The notes under the pieces: model-generated | Told to the model about the DNA's origin: nothing | Databases searched by the model: none | Seen by the model: only the letters and a program-made list of their open reading frames with translations | Made by a program: the position numbers and the translations under genes | DNA from: CAVQGZ01 sp964356295 | Lineage (GTDB): Bacteria; Actinomycetota; Actinomycetes; Jiangellales; Jiangellaceae | Length of the DNA: 54,224 bases | NCBI GenBank assembly: GCA_964356295.1 | Contig: CAYHHE010000005.1 | Coordinates: forward strand, 1 to 54,224 | Direction of reading: 5' to 3' | Part shown: positions 25,837-34,103 of the stretch, in pieces | Layout of the letters: the number at the start of each line of letters is the position of its first letter | Position numbering within the stretch: position 1 is the first letter of the stretch

Positions 25837-26739
25837 ATGCACGTGCAGTACCTGGCCAGCGAGATCGGCACCGGGCTGCGGCGCAACGTGACCATGACGA
25901 TCGCCGTGGTCATGACCGTGGCCATCTCCCTGGCCCTGTTCGGCGCCGGGCTGCTGATCCGGGCCCAGGCCGAGACCATGAAGGACTTCTGGTACGACCG
26001 GATCGAGATCTCGGTGTTCCTGTGCAACGAGTTCGACACCGGCGCCACGTGTGCCTCCGGTGCGGTCAGTGACGACCAGAAGGACGTCATCCTGGCGACG
26101 CTGGAGGACAACCCCGAGGTCGAGTCGGTCTTCTTCGAGTCCCAGGAGGAGGCCTACGAGCTGTTCAGGGACCGCTTCGAGGACTCCATCGCCGACAACA
26201 TCACCCCGGAGCAGCTCCAGGAGTCCTACCGGGTCAAGCTGGTCAACCCCGAGGAGTACGAAGGGGTGGTGTCCTCGGTGTCCGGTCTGCCCGGGGTCGC
26301 GCAGGTCGTCGACCAGCGGGCCCTGCTCGACCGGTTCTTCCGGCTGCTCAACGGCTTCCAGGTCGCCGCGCTGGCCATCGCCGCCGTCCAGGTGCTTGCG
26401 GCCGTGCTGCTGATCTCGAACACGATCCGGGTGGCGGCGTTCAGCCGTCGACGCGAGACCGGGATCATGCGGCTGGTCGGCGCCTCGAACTGGTCCATCC
26501 AGCTTCCCTTCATCCTCGAGGCCGCCATCGCCGGGCTCATCGGCGGCATCCTCGCCTCGCTGGTGCTGCTGGGCTTCCAGGCCTTCTTCGTCGAGGACAT
26601 CCTGGTGCCCGCGTTCCGGTTCACCGCGTGGGTGGGATGGCCGGACGTGTGGCAGATCGTGCCGATCCTGCTGCTCACCGGCACCGGTATCGCCGCGATC
26701 GCCTCGTTCGTCACGCTGCGCCGCTACCTGCGCGTCTGA
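25837..26739 (+). CDS. ftsX: Cell division protein FtsX
   Basis: This is the membrane partner of FtsE (300 aa) with four membrane segments. A large extracellular loop lies between the first and second segments (about residues 45-170) and contains two cysteines close together, CNEFDTGATC. That loop binds the peptidoglycan hydrolase partner in known systems. The ATG at 25837 has a GGGAG SD and fits the family; the frame upstream lies in ftsE. The next gene encodes an M23 protein that is the likely partner. Confidence 0.93.
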   Translation: MHVQYLASEIGTGLRRNVTMTIAVVMTVAISLALFGAGLLIRAQAETMKDFWYDRIEISVFLCNEFDTGATCASGAVSDDQKDVILATLEDNPEVESVFFESQEEAYELFRDRFEDSIADNITPEQLQESYRVKLVNPEEYEGVVSSVSGLPGVAQVVDQRALLDRFFRLLNGFQVAALAIAAVQVLAAVLLISNTIRVAAFSRRRETGIMRLVGASNWSIQLPFILEAAIAGLIGGILASLVLLGFQAFFVEDILVPAFRFTAWVGWPDVWQIVPILLLTGTGIAAIASFVTLRRYLRV

Positions 26740-26757
26740 GGCCCGGGGTCCCGGGCC
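26740..26757 (+). terminator. GC-rich hairpin after ftsX
   Basis: GGCCCGG, a GGTC loop and CCGGGCC form a perfect seven-base-pair stem directly after the ftsX stop. No T tract follows, so this would be a U-poor actinobacterial terminator or attenuator. Confidence 0.5.
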
Positions 26758-26827
26758 GTTCGCCAATTCGGTGACGATCCGGTACGGTCGCGTCGTTGTG
26801 TGACGGAGGTGACGACAGGAGACTCCT

Positions 26828-28455
26828 GTGACAACCGTGATCCGCCGAGCCGGATCGGTACTCGCCGGGTCGATCGCGCTCGTCGTCGTCTCAGCGCTGC
26901 TCGCCCCTGCCGGCACCCTCGACAGCATCGAGCGGCGCCGTCAGCAGCTGGAGAGCCAGCTGTCTGGCACCCAGGACCAGCTGTCCGGGACGCAGGGGCG
27001 CCTGTCCGGTGCCGAGCAGGAGCTCAGCCAGTCAACCGCTGAGCTCGACCGGGCCACGCGGGCCTTCCAGGAGGCCGAGGCGCAGATCCCTGGCGCCGAG
27101 TCGGCCCTGGCCGCCGCGCAGCAGGAGCTCGACCAGGCACGGTCGGTGCTGGCTGCCGCCCAGGCGAGCTCGGCGCGCGCCGCCGGTGACCTGGTGCAGG
27201 CCCAGGCTGAGGAGGCAGCCGCCGTCGAGGAGCTGAGGTTGGCCGAGGAGCAGGTCGTCGCGGCGAAGGAGCGGGTGGCCCTCATCGGCACCCGGATCGA
27301 GACCAAGCAGGCCTCGATCGGCCAGGTGGCGGCGAAGGCCTGGCAGCGGGGATCGCTCGGCGACCTGGAGTGGCTGTCGGTCGTCCTCGGCTCGGACGGC
27401 ATCGAGGACTTCAACGCTCGGGTGACCTACGTCCAGTCCGCCATCAACGCCGAGGGATCGGCGGTAGCCGACCTGCAGGACGACCGTGCGGCCGAGGCGA
27501 ACGCGCGCGTCCTGCTCGAGGAGGCCGAGGAGCGCGCCGAGGCCGCCAGGCAGGCGGCCCTCGTCGCGCGCGAGGCGGCGGTCGCTGCGCTGGCTCGCGC
27601 CCAGGAGCTCGAGGCGGCGGCCGGGGCTGCGGCGGCGCAGGCCCAGGGCAAGCAGGAGCAGACCTCCGCCGCTGCGGCGAGCGTGCAGGCCCTGGTCGGG
27701 CAGCGGGACCAGGCGCGCGTGGCAGCCGAGGCGGCCAAGGACGCCGACGTCTCGGCTTACCAGGCGCTCCAGGTCGAGCGGGACGTCATCCAGAGCGAGG
27801 TGGCGGCGCTGGCCGCCGAGGTCCGTCAGCAGGAAGNNNNNNNNNNNNNNNNNNNNNNNNNNNNNNNNNNNNNNNNNNNNNNNNNNNNNNNNNNNNNNNN
27901 NNNNNNNNNNNNNNNNNNNNNNNNNNNNNNNNNNNNGAGGAGGAGCGTCGCCGCGCCGAGGAAGCCGCGGCTCGACAGGCCGCAGGCTCTGGATCCAGCG
28001 TGCCCGCGCCGGCACCAGCGCCGGCCCCCGTCTCGGTCCCCCCGGCCCCGGCGGTGTCGTCCGGGGCGCTCCTACGGCCGGTGTCCGGGGCGATCACCTC
28101 CCCGTACGGGATGCGGCTGCACCCGGTCCTCGGGTACCGCAAGCTGCACGACGGCACGGACTTCGGCAGCGGCTGCGGCACGCCCATCTACGCCTCGGCC
28201 TCCGGGACGGCCGTCTGGGCGAGCTACCGGGGCGGGTACGGCAACCAGGTGCTGGTCAACCACGGGTGGTACGACGGCGCTCCGCTCGCCACGTCCTACA
28301 GCCACCTGTCGAGCTTCTCGGTGTCGGCCGGCCAGTCGGTGCAGCGTGGCCAGCGCATCGGATACGTCGGGAGCACCGGGTACTCGACCGGTTGCCACCT
28401 GCACTGGATGGTGTACCGCGACGGTGCCACCGTCAACCCCGTAACCTGGCTGTGA
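26828..28455 (+). CDS. Coiled-coil murein hydrolase, M23 family (interrupted by an assembly gap)
   Basis: This is a secreted peptidoglycan endopeptidase or hydrolase activator. An N-terminal signal sequence (residues 1-30) is followed by a long Ala/Glu/Gln-rich coiled coil, a Pro-Ala linker (PAPAPAPVSVPP) and a C-terminal M23 domain. The zinc motifs are intact: HDGTD and the later HLH in GCHLHWMV, so it should be active, unlike EnvC. GTG 26828 has a GGAG SD. The 100-N gap falls in the coiled coil and the frame differs on its two sides, so the coding sequence is continuous only if the true gap length leaves remainder 2 when divided by 3. It sits next to ftsEX, its likely regulator. Confidence 0.88.
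27837..27936. other. Assembly gap of 100 N
   Basis: Exactly 100 N is a conventional placeholder for a gap of unknown size. It lies in a repetitive Ala/Glu-rich coiled-coil coding region, a likely cause of the assembly break. Confidence 0.98.
28442..28447 (+). promoter_or_regulatory. -10 element for leaderless smpB
   Basis: TAACCT lies in the last codons of the M23 gene, seven bases before the smpB ATG. Confidence 0.55.
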
Positions 28456-28919
28456 TGCCCAGGGACTCCGGGCGCCAGCTCGTCGCACGCAACCGACGGG
28501 CCCGCCACGACTACGCCATCGCTGACACCTACGAGGCGGGCCTGGTCCTGACCGGGACCGAGGTCAAGTCGCTGCGCGCCGGCCGCGCCACCCTCACCGA
28601 CGGGTACGCCGTCGTCCGCGACGGTGAGGCGTGGCTGCACAACGTCCACATCCCCGAGTACGAGCCGGGGACGTGGACCAACCACGAACCGCGCCGCCCG
28701 CGCAAGCTGCTGCTGCACCGTCGGGAGATCCGCGAGCTGAGCAAGGCCGGGCAGGAGCGTGGGATGGCGCTGGTGCCGCTCTCGCTGTACTTCCAGGACG
28801 GCTACGCCAAGGTCGAGATCGGCGTCGGTCGCGGCAAGAGGCAGTACGACAAGCGGCAGACCCTGGCCGAGCGGGACGCCCGCCGAGAGGCCGAGCGGGC
28901 CGTGCGGACGCGCCGTTGA
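28455..28919 (+). CDS. smpB: SsrA-binding protein SmpB
   Basis: This protein (154 aa) binds tmRNA and brings it to stalled ribosomes. It shows the family core: ARHDYAIADTYEAGLVLTGT, then KSLRAGRATLTDGYA, and the C-terminal basic tail after KRQYDKRQTL that enters the mRNA channel. The ATG shares one base with the M23 stop. Its RNA partner ssrA lies 2.4 kb downstream on the same strand, separated by two membrane or secreted protein genes. Confidence 0.96.
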   Translation: MPRDSGRQLVARNRRARHDYAIADTYEAGLVLTGTEVKSLRAGRATLTDGYAVVRDGEAWLHNVHIPEYEPGTWTNHEPRRPRKLLLHRREIRELSKAGQERGMALVPLSLYFQDGYAKVEIGVGRGKRQYDKRQTLAERDARREAERAVRTRR

Positions 28920-30322
28920 GGTTGCTCGGACTGGTTGGCGCCGTCCTGGTGCTGGCCGGCATGCTCGTCATCGTGCGGGCCGACGACGGCCTGGTGCGCG
29001 AGCACACCACCGTCGCAGGGGTGCCCGTCTCGGTGATCCGGCCACCGGGAGAGGGTCCCTTCCCCGGCATCGTCGTCGCCCACGGGTTCAACGCCAGCGG
29101 ACGGCTCATGGACGGCATCGGCATCGCGCTTGCCGACGACGGCTGGGTCGCGGCCATGCCCGACTTCACCGGGCACGGGTCCAACCTGGACCCGCTCGGC
29201 ACCGACCCGGCACTGCAGGACGAGGTCGCTGCCGTGGGAGACTGGCTGGCCCGCCGCGATGACGTGGACGGTCCGGCCGCCACGCTGGGACACTCCATGG
29301 GAGCAGGTGCGGTCACCCGCGCAGCCGCCGAGGACCCCGACATCCCCGCGACCGTGGCGCTGTCCCTGCCGAGCGCGGACGAGCTGAGCGAGGGGGTGCG
29401 CTCGCTGCTGCTGCTCGTCGGTGGTGCCGAGGGCGACCCGTTCGCCACCGCCGCGCGGGAGGCGGCGGCGATGGGCTACCAGACCGCGGAGATCCCCGGA
29501 GCCACCCACATCAGCATCCTGTTCCGCACCGAGACCCTGCAGCGATCGGTGACCTGGCTGGACCAGGCCGTCGGACGCCCGCCGGGCACCGTCCAGCCCG
29601 ACCGGCGGATGCTCGCCGTGGGCGCGGTCTACCTCGGCGCTGCCGTGCTGTTCTGGCCGCTGAGCGCGGTGATCGTCCGGTCTCGCGTGGACACCGTGCG
29701 GGGGCGCCGGCCGCTCCTGCCGGCCACCCTGGGCGTCGCGGTGTCGGGGGCGGCGGCCGGGGCGATGCTCGCGGCCGTGCCCCGGCTGGGCGAGGTGGTG
29801 CCGCTGGTGGTCGGCGGATACCTCGCCGCCTTCGTCGCCCTCACCGGTGTGGCGCAGTGGGCGCTGTCGCGTCGGTGGGAGCAGCCCGTCGCGGCAGCGG
29901 TGCTGCCCGGAGTGCTGATGGGGACCTACGCCGCGGTGACGACGGCGGTCCCGGCCGGTCTGGCGTGGGCCCAGATCAGCCTCGCCGGCCCGCGTGCGCT
30001 CGGCCTGGCGCTGCTGGTCGTCGCGGGAGTGGCCTACGGCTGGGGGGAGCTGCTGCTGGCGTGGCGCCCGGACGGCACGGTCGGGTACGCCCGGGTCGTC
30101 ATCGGCCGGCTCCTGCTGACAGGCGTCCTGCTCGTGCTGAGCGTGACCGGCCTCGCCCCCGGCTTCCTCGTCGTCCTCGCCCTGGTGATGCTCGTGGTGC
30201 TGCCGTGGCTCGGCGCGTACGCAGTGCGCGTGGCGCGCCTCACCGGCTCGCCGCTGGCCGGGGCGCTGAGCCAGGCGCTGCCGCTGGCCCTGCTGGTGTC
30301 GGTGACCACGCCGTTGGCGTAG
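28916..30322 (+). CDS. Alpha/beta hydrolase with C-terminal membrane domain
   Basis: This 468-aa protein has an N-terminal membrane anchor (residues 3-22), an alpha/beta hydrolase domain with the nucleophile elbow GHSMG at about residues 124-128 and a HGFNASG oxyanion segment, and then, from about residue 230, seven or so membrane segments. The hydrolase domain is small and without an obvious lid. The substrate is unknown. The only suitable start is TTG 28916, which overlaps the smpB stop (TTGA); the frame upstream lies in smpB. The fusion of hydrolase and membrane domains is the unusual feature. Confidence 0.75.
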   Translation: MRLLGLVGAVLVLAGMLVIVRADDGLVREHTTVAGVPVSVIRPPGEGPFPGIVVAHGFNASGRLMDGIGIALADDGWVAAMPDFTGHGSNLDPLGTDPALQDEVAAVGDWLARRDDVDGPAATLGHSMGAGAVTRAAAEDPDIPATVALSLPSADELSEGVRSLLLLVGGAEGDPFATAAREAAAMGYQTAEIPGATHISILFRTETLQRSVTWLDQAVGRPPGTVQPDRRMLAVGAVYLGAAVLFWPLSAVIVRSRVDTVRGRRPLLPATLGVAVSGAAAGAMLAAVPRLGEVVPLVVGGYLAAFVALTGVAQWALSRRWEQPVAAAVLPGVLMGTYAAVTTAVPAGLAWAQISLAGPRALGLALLVVAGVAYGWGELLLAWRPDGTVGYARVVIGRLLLTGVLLVLSVTGLAPGFLVVLALVMLVVLPWLGAYAVRVARLTGSPLAGALSQALPLALLVSVTTPLA

Positions 30323-30324
30323 GG

Positions 30325-30330
30325 CAGACT
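30325..30330 (+). promoter_or_regulatory. Candidate -10 element for leaderless DUF3048 gene
   Basis: CAGACT lies seven bases before the GTG at 30338. It differs from TANNNT at the first base only. Confidence 0.45.
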
Positions 30331-30337
30331 CTGCCCC

Positions 30338-31360
30338 GTGCGGCGGGCGACGATCATCGGCCTCGTGGTCGCGGCCGCCCTGGCGGGGGTGGTGGCGTTC
30401 CTGCTGCTGCGGGGCCAGGACGGGGACGACACGGCCACCCCGACTCCCACGACCAGCCCCAGCCCCACCCCGCAACCCTTGGCCCAGTGGCCGCTGAGCG
30501 GGCTGCCCACCGACGAGGAGGTGGTCGGACCGGTGGTCGCGGTCAAGGTCGACAACACGGCCAACGCCTTCCCCCAGCGCGGTCTCGACCTCGCCGACAT
30601 CGTGGTGGAGGAGCCGGTGGAGGGTGGGGTGACCCGGCTGGCCGTGCTCATGCACTCCGCGCTGCCCTCCGGCGGCGAAGGGGTGACCGGGCCGGTCCGC
30701 TCGGTCCGCAGCAGCGACATCGGCGTGGTGGCCCCGGCCGATGCCGTGCTGCTGGCCTCCGGAGGGGCGGCCCCACCGGTGGCCGACATCGAGGCCGCCG
30801 GCATCGAGACGAGGTTCGAGGGCACCGAGGGGTTCTTCCGCGACCCCAGCCGACGGGCTCCGTACAACCTGTTCGTCGACGTGGTGCAGGCCCGTGCCGC
30901 TCTCACCGAGTCCGCAGCGCCGCCGCCGTACTTCACCTGGGCCTCGCCCGGTGACGTCTTCCCCGCCGGGACGCCCGCCCAGAGTGTCGTGCTTCGCTTC
31001 TCCCCGGCGCAGTCCACCGCGCTGGCCTTCGACGGCACCTCGTGGACTCGCACCCTGGACACCCCGGACGGGTTCACCGCGACCACGGTCATCGCGCTGC
31101 TCGTGCAGCAGCAGGTCGCCGGGTACCTCGACCCAGGAGGGAACCCCGTCCCGATCACCATCACTGAGGGCACCGGCCAGGGCTGGATGGCCTCGTCGGG
31201 GTCGGTCGTCGACATCGAGTGGTCCAAGCCCACCGCGGCGAGCCCGTGGTCGTTCCGCACTGCCGACGGGCAGAACCTGCCCGTGCCGCCTGGACGGACC
31301 TACCTGGCCCTGCTGCCCGCCGGCACCGGGTCGCTGCAGGGAGTAGACTCCTCAGGTTGA
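30338..31360 (+). CDS. DUF3048 (YerB-like) secreted protein
   Basis: This is a 340-aa protein with an N-terminal membrane anchor or signal (residues 5-24), a Thr/Pro/Ser-rich linker and a two-part DUF3048 domain. Recognisable family parts are VAVKVDNTANAFPQRGLD, the ADIVVEE strand and the GPVRSVRSSDI segment. There is no lipobox cysteine, unlike YerB of Bacillus. The function of the family is not established. It lies between the hydrolase gene and ssrA; its stop is 10 bases before the mature tmRNA end. Confidence 0.85.
   Translation: MRRATIIGLVVAAALAGVVAFLLLRGQDGDDTATPTPTTSPSPTPQPLAQWPLSGLPTDEEVVGPVVAVKVDNTANAFPQRGLDLADIVVEEPVEGGVTRLAVLMHSALPSGGEGVTGPVRSVRSSDIGVVAPADAVLLASGGAAPPVADIEAAGIETRFEGTEGFFRDPSRRAPYNLFVDVVQARAALTESAAPPPYFTWASPGDVFPAGTPAQSVVLRFSPAQSTALAFDGTSWTRTLDTPDGFTATTVIALLVQQQVAGYLDPGGNPVPITITEGTGQGWMASSGSVVDIEWSKPTAASPWSFRTADGQNLPVPPGRTYLALLPAGTGSLQGVDSSG
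31344..31349 (+). promoter_or_regulatory. Candidate -10 element for ssrA
   Basis: TAGACT lies in the last codons of the DUF3048 gene and would start transcription near 31356, about 15 bases before the mature tmRNA end, which RNase P would then generate. Confidence 0.4.
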
Positions 31361-31370
31361 CAACTCCACA

Positions 31371-31740
31371 GGGGCCGAACGGTTTCGACCACTGGTGTCG
31401 GATCCGGTGAAGCGTGCCGAGGATCCGTGGCTGACCTCGTTAACCATGCCGCGGAACCAATATCTGCCGAAAAACCCGCAGAAGAGTTCACCCTCGCCGC
31501 CTGAGCGAGGCCAGAACTCCGTCAGCCCGGGGCGTCCCCGACCCGGTGCCTGGCGTCATCCAGGGGACTCACCACCCGTCCCGGCCGCGGGGACGGGTGG
31601 AACACCTCACAGCGGCTGGGCTGTGTTCCTCGTTGTGTCACACGACGCGAGGTAGCTGAGACCACGACAGCGTGACTGCGCACGGAGAAGACCGGTGACG
31701 GCTCAGCGGGACCCGGGTTCGATTCCCGGCGGCTCCACCA
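31371..31740 (+). ncRNA. ssrA: Transfer-messenger RNA (tmRNA)
   Basis: The 5' end GGGGCCGAACGGTTTCGAC and the 3' end with GGTTCGATTCC and GGCTCCACCA are diagnostic. GGGGCCG pairs with CGGCTCC apart from one G-U. CCA is encoded. The probable tag reading frame runs from a GCC resume codon at 31466 to TGA at 31502-31504 and encodes AEKPAEEFTLAA, 12 residues as in many actinobacteria. The last 38 bases are also the antisense 3' end of the gene at 31703-32542. The assignment of the resume codon is by pattern only. Confidence 0.95.
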
Positions 31741-32542
31741 CAGGCGTGGCGACCAGCTCCAGGCCACCGAGAGTGATGCTGGTGTCCACCGACAGCAGGG
31801 GGTGCCGACCGTCCACACCGGCCTGCGTCCAGTACGAGTCCTCCCAGGTCTGGAACCCGTCGCGAACGGTCAGACCGGCGAGCACCGACACCACGCCGAT
31901 GCGTGCCGCCGTGGTCTCGGGAATGCGCAGCACCACCGCTGCACCGGCCGTGGTGACCCTGGCGTTCACGTCCCGCCGCAGCGTCCCCTCGAAACCGATG
32001 TCGTAGCTGGCCGCGCCCCCGACGATCGTCGCCTGCTCGGGACTGGCGTGCCCGAGCCCGGAGATGGACACGCTGGCCGCCCCCGCCTCGCAGTCGAGCC
32101 GATCGAGGTCACCCACCGGGGCGTCGAAGGAGATCGCCGCGGTGCCGGCGCCGAGGCGCACCGACACCCGGCGCAGCGTGAGGCCACCGAGCCGGAGGGT
32201 CACGTCGGACGCGCCGGTCGCCACGTGAAGCGACACCGGCCGTCCCCGGCCCACTGCGAGGTCCAGCGTCGGGACGGCGGCCCTGAACCCGCGCACGTCG
32301 GTGAGCCGGGTGTGCTGGGCCACCCGCACCGTCCCGTAGTCCTGGGTGACTGTGAGGGGCAACGCGGCCGTGGGGTCCTGGTAGGTCCCACTCACCATCG
32401 TCGCGGGGTCGCCTGGACGGATGGTCAGCCGGCACGCCCCCACGCTCACCCTCAACGCCGCGTCGTCGGTGTCCGGCCACCCGGCGCTCACCGGCACCGT
32501 CGCAGGTTCGCGGTCCTGGATGCTGCTCGTCTCGTCGGTCAT
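31703..32542 (-). CDS. Toastrack-like (DUF4097-type) beta-helical protein
   Basis: This is a 279-aa protein without a signal peptide or membrane segment. From about residue 90 it has repeated short beta-strand units (for example VTLRLGGLTLRRVSVRLGAG), as in the DUF4097/LiaF C-terminal toastrack fold. The function is unknown; relatives are linked to envelope stress sensing. ATG 32542 has an AAGGA SD and follows the family-like N-terminus; the longer frame upstream lies antisense to the next gene. The last 12 or so codons, encoding PPGIEPGSR, run antisense through the tmRNA 3' arm. Confidence 0.65.
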   Translation of the reverse strand: MTDETSSIQDREPATVPVSAGWPDTDDAALRVSVGACRLTIRPGDPATMVSGTYQDPTAALPLTVTQDYGTVRVAQHTRLTDVRGFRAAVPTLDLAVGRGRPVSLHVATGASDVTLRLGGLTLRRVSVRLGAGTAAISFDAPVGDLDRLDCEAGAASVSISGLGHASPEQATIVGGAASYDIGFEGTLRRDVNARVTTAGAAVVLRIPETTAARIGVVSVLAGLTVRDGFQTWEDSYWTQAGVDGRHPLLSVDTSITLGGLELVATPVVEPPGIEPGSR

Positions 32543-32593
32543 CTCTGCCCGTCCTTGCCTAGAATCCGCTGCCGCCGTGCCCATCGTGGCACG

Positions 32594-32599
32594 TAGGGT
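32594..32599 (+). promoter_or_regulatory. -10 element for leaderless gene at 32606
   Basis: TAGGGT is followed by six bases and ATG. It sits in the 63-base divergent spacer between the toastrack gene and the reductase gene. Confidence 0.65.
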
Positions 32600-32605
32600 G
32601 GCCGG

Positions 32606-33262
32606 ATGAGGCTGGGAGTGCTGGGAAGCGGGACGGTAGGCACCACGCTGGCGGCGGCCTTCGCCGGCGCCGGGCACGATGTCGTCCTCGGTACCGGTCA
32701 CCCCGACCGGGCCGAGACCACGGCGTGGTCCGAGCAGACCGGCGTCCCAGTGCAGTCCTTCGCCTCGGCGGCCGAGCATGGCGAGGTGGTCGTCAACGCC
32801 ACCGCGGGGGTGGCTTCCGTGGCGCTGCTCACCTCGGTGGCCCACTCCCTGGACGGGACCGTCGTGGTCGACGTGGCCAACCCGCTGGACTTCTCCGCCG
32901 GGTTCCCGCCGTCGCTGACGGTGGGCAACACCGACAGCCTGGCCGAGCAGATCCAGCAGGCGCTGCCTCGGGCCCGGGTCGTCAAGGCTCTCAACACCGT
33001 CACCGCTGCGGTCATGGTGGCGCCGGGACAGCTGCCGCAGGTGCACCACCTGCCCATCGCCGGGAACGATCCGCAGGCCAAGGCCACGGTGGTCGGGCTC
33101 CTGGGCGACCTCGGGTGGCCAAGCGAGGCGGTGCTCGACCTCGGCGAGATCCAGGCTGCCCGGGGGACCGAGGCCTATCTGCTGCTCTGGGTGCGCCTGC
33201 TCGGGGCGGTCGGGTCCCCGATGTTCAACATCAGGGTCGTCCGGGCCGACGGTTCCGGCTAG
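32606..33262 (+). CDS. NADPH-dependent F420 reductase-like oxidoreductase
   Basis: This is a 218-aa Rossmann-fold protein of the F420 reductase/NPD family. The nucleotide-binding motif GSGTVGTTLAAAF is at about residue 8. The conserved DVANPLDFSAG and KALNTVTAAVM segments follow. True F420 reductases move hydride between NADPH and F420, but many family members have other or unknown substrates, so the reaction is only inferred. It is transcribed divergently from the toastrack gene. Confidence 0.75.
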   Translation: MRLGVLGSGTVGTTLAAAFAGAGHDVVLGTGHPDRAETTAWSEQTGVPVQSFASAAEHGEVVVNATAGVASVALLTSVAHSLDGTVVVDVANPLDFSAGFPPSLTVGNTDSLAEQIQQALPRARVVKALNTVTAAVMVAPGQLPQVHHLPIAGNDPQAKATVVGLLGDLGWPSEAVLDLGEIQAARGTEAYLLLWVRLLGAVGSPMFNIRVVRADGSG

Positions 33263-33267
33263 CCGTC

Positions 33268-33819
33268 GTGGACAGCCTTGCCGGCCGACTGCTGGTCGCG
33301 ACCCCGCTGCTCGGCGACCCCAACTTCGAGCGCACCGTGGTACTCATGCTCGAGCACTCCGACGACGGCGCCCTGGGCGTGGTGCTCAACCGGCCCTCCA
33401 CGCTCGAGGTGACCGAGATCCTGCCGTCCTGGGCTGACCTGGCGACCGTGCCCCCGGTCATCTTCCAGGGCGGGCCGGTGTCCACCGACAGCGCGCTCGG
33501 GCTGGTGCGCATCGCCCACGACGAGGAGATCATCGGCGTGCGTCCGCTGCGCGGCGGTGTTGCCCTGGTCGACCTCGACACCCCGTCCGAGCTGGTCTCT
33601 GACGCGCTGGTGGGTATGCGGGTGTTCGCCGGGTATGCCGGCTGGGGTGGCGGCCAGCTCGACGGGGAGATCGGGGAGGGCGCCTGGTTCACCGTGGACG
33701 CCCTGCCCGACGACGCCTTCAGCGCTGACCCTGCGCAGCTGTGGCGTCGGGTGCTGCGACGCCAGCCGCACCCGCTCTCGCTGATCGCCTCGTTCCCGCA
33801 GGACCCCGCCTGGAACTGA
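33268..33819 (+). CDS. YqgE/AlgH family protein (UPF0301)
   Basis: This is a 183-aa protein with the family start GRLLVATPLLGDPNFERTVV and the strand ALGVVLNRPS, then FQGGPVS and AGYAGWGGGQLDGE. It is found in most bacteria, but no biochemical function is established. GTG 33268 lies five bases after the reductase stop and gives the family N-terminus; the in-frame ORF further upstream is a shadow. Confidence 0.88.
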   Translation: MDSLAGRLLVATPLLGDPNFERTVVLMLEHSDDGALGVVLNRPSTLEVTEILPSWADLATVPPVIFQGGPVSTDSALGLVRIAHDEEIIGVRPLRGGVALVDLDTPSELVSDALVGMRVFAGYAGWGGGQLDGEIGEGAWFTVDALPDDAFSADPAQLWRRVLRRQPHPLSLIASFPQDPAWN

Positions 33820-33824
33820 GGGCC

Positions 33825-33830
33825 TAGAAT
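33825..33830 (+). promoter_or_regulatory. -10 element for leaderless DUF3039 gene
   Basis: TAGAAT, a near-perfect -10, is followed by six bases and the ATG at 33837. Confidence 0.7.
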
Positions 33831-33836
33831 CCCCGG

Positions 33837-34103
33837 ATGGCTACCGAGCTAGGTCCCGGCACCGAGACCGTCGTCGACGAACGGACCAGGCCCGTCACCG
33901 ACGACGGGGACCACGAGCGGTTCTCGCACTTCGTCCCGAAGAAGACGCTCACCGAGGCCATCGTGACGGGAACGCCGGTGCGCGCCCTGTGCGGCAAGGT
34001 CTGGGTGCCCAGCCGCGACCCGCAGAAGTACCCCGTGTGCCCGACGTGCAAGGAGATCTGGGAGAAGCTGCCGAAAGGTCGGGAGCCGGGCGAGGACCGC
34101 TGA
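33837..34103 (+). CDS. DUF3039 protein
   Basis: This is a small 88-aa acidic protein conserved in actinobacteria. It contains HFVPKKTLTEAIVTG and a probable zinc site made of ALCGK and CPTC. The function is unknown. Its stop overlaps the ATG of the thioredoxin-fold gene (TGATG). Confidence 0.85.
   Translation: MATELGPGTETVVDERTRPVTDDGDHERFSHFVPKKTLTEAIVTGTPVRALCGKVWVPSRDPQKYPVCPTCKEIWEKLPKGREPGEDR

Noticed and set aside
27837..27936. Frameshift pseudogene in the M23 protein
   Set aside because: The frame change coincides with the 100-N placeholder gap, so it is best explained by the unknown gap length.
31371..31740. Integrated element at the ssrA 3' end
   Set aside because: tmRNA genes are common integration sites, but no integrase gene and no repeat of the ssrA 3' end were seen downstream.
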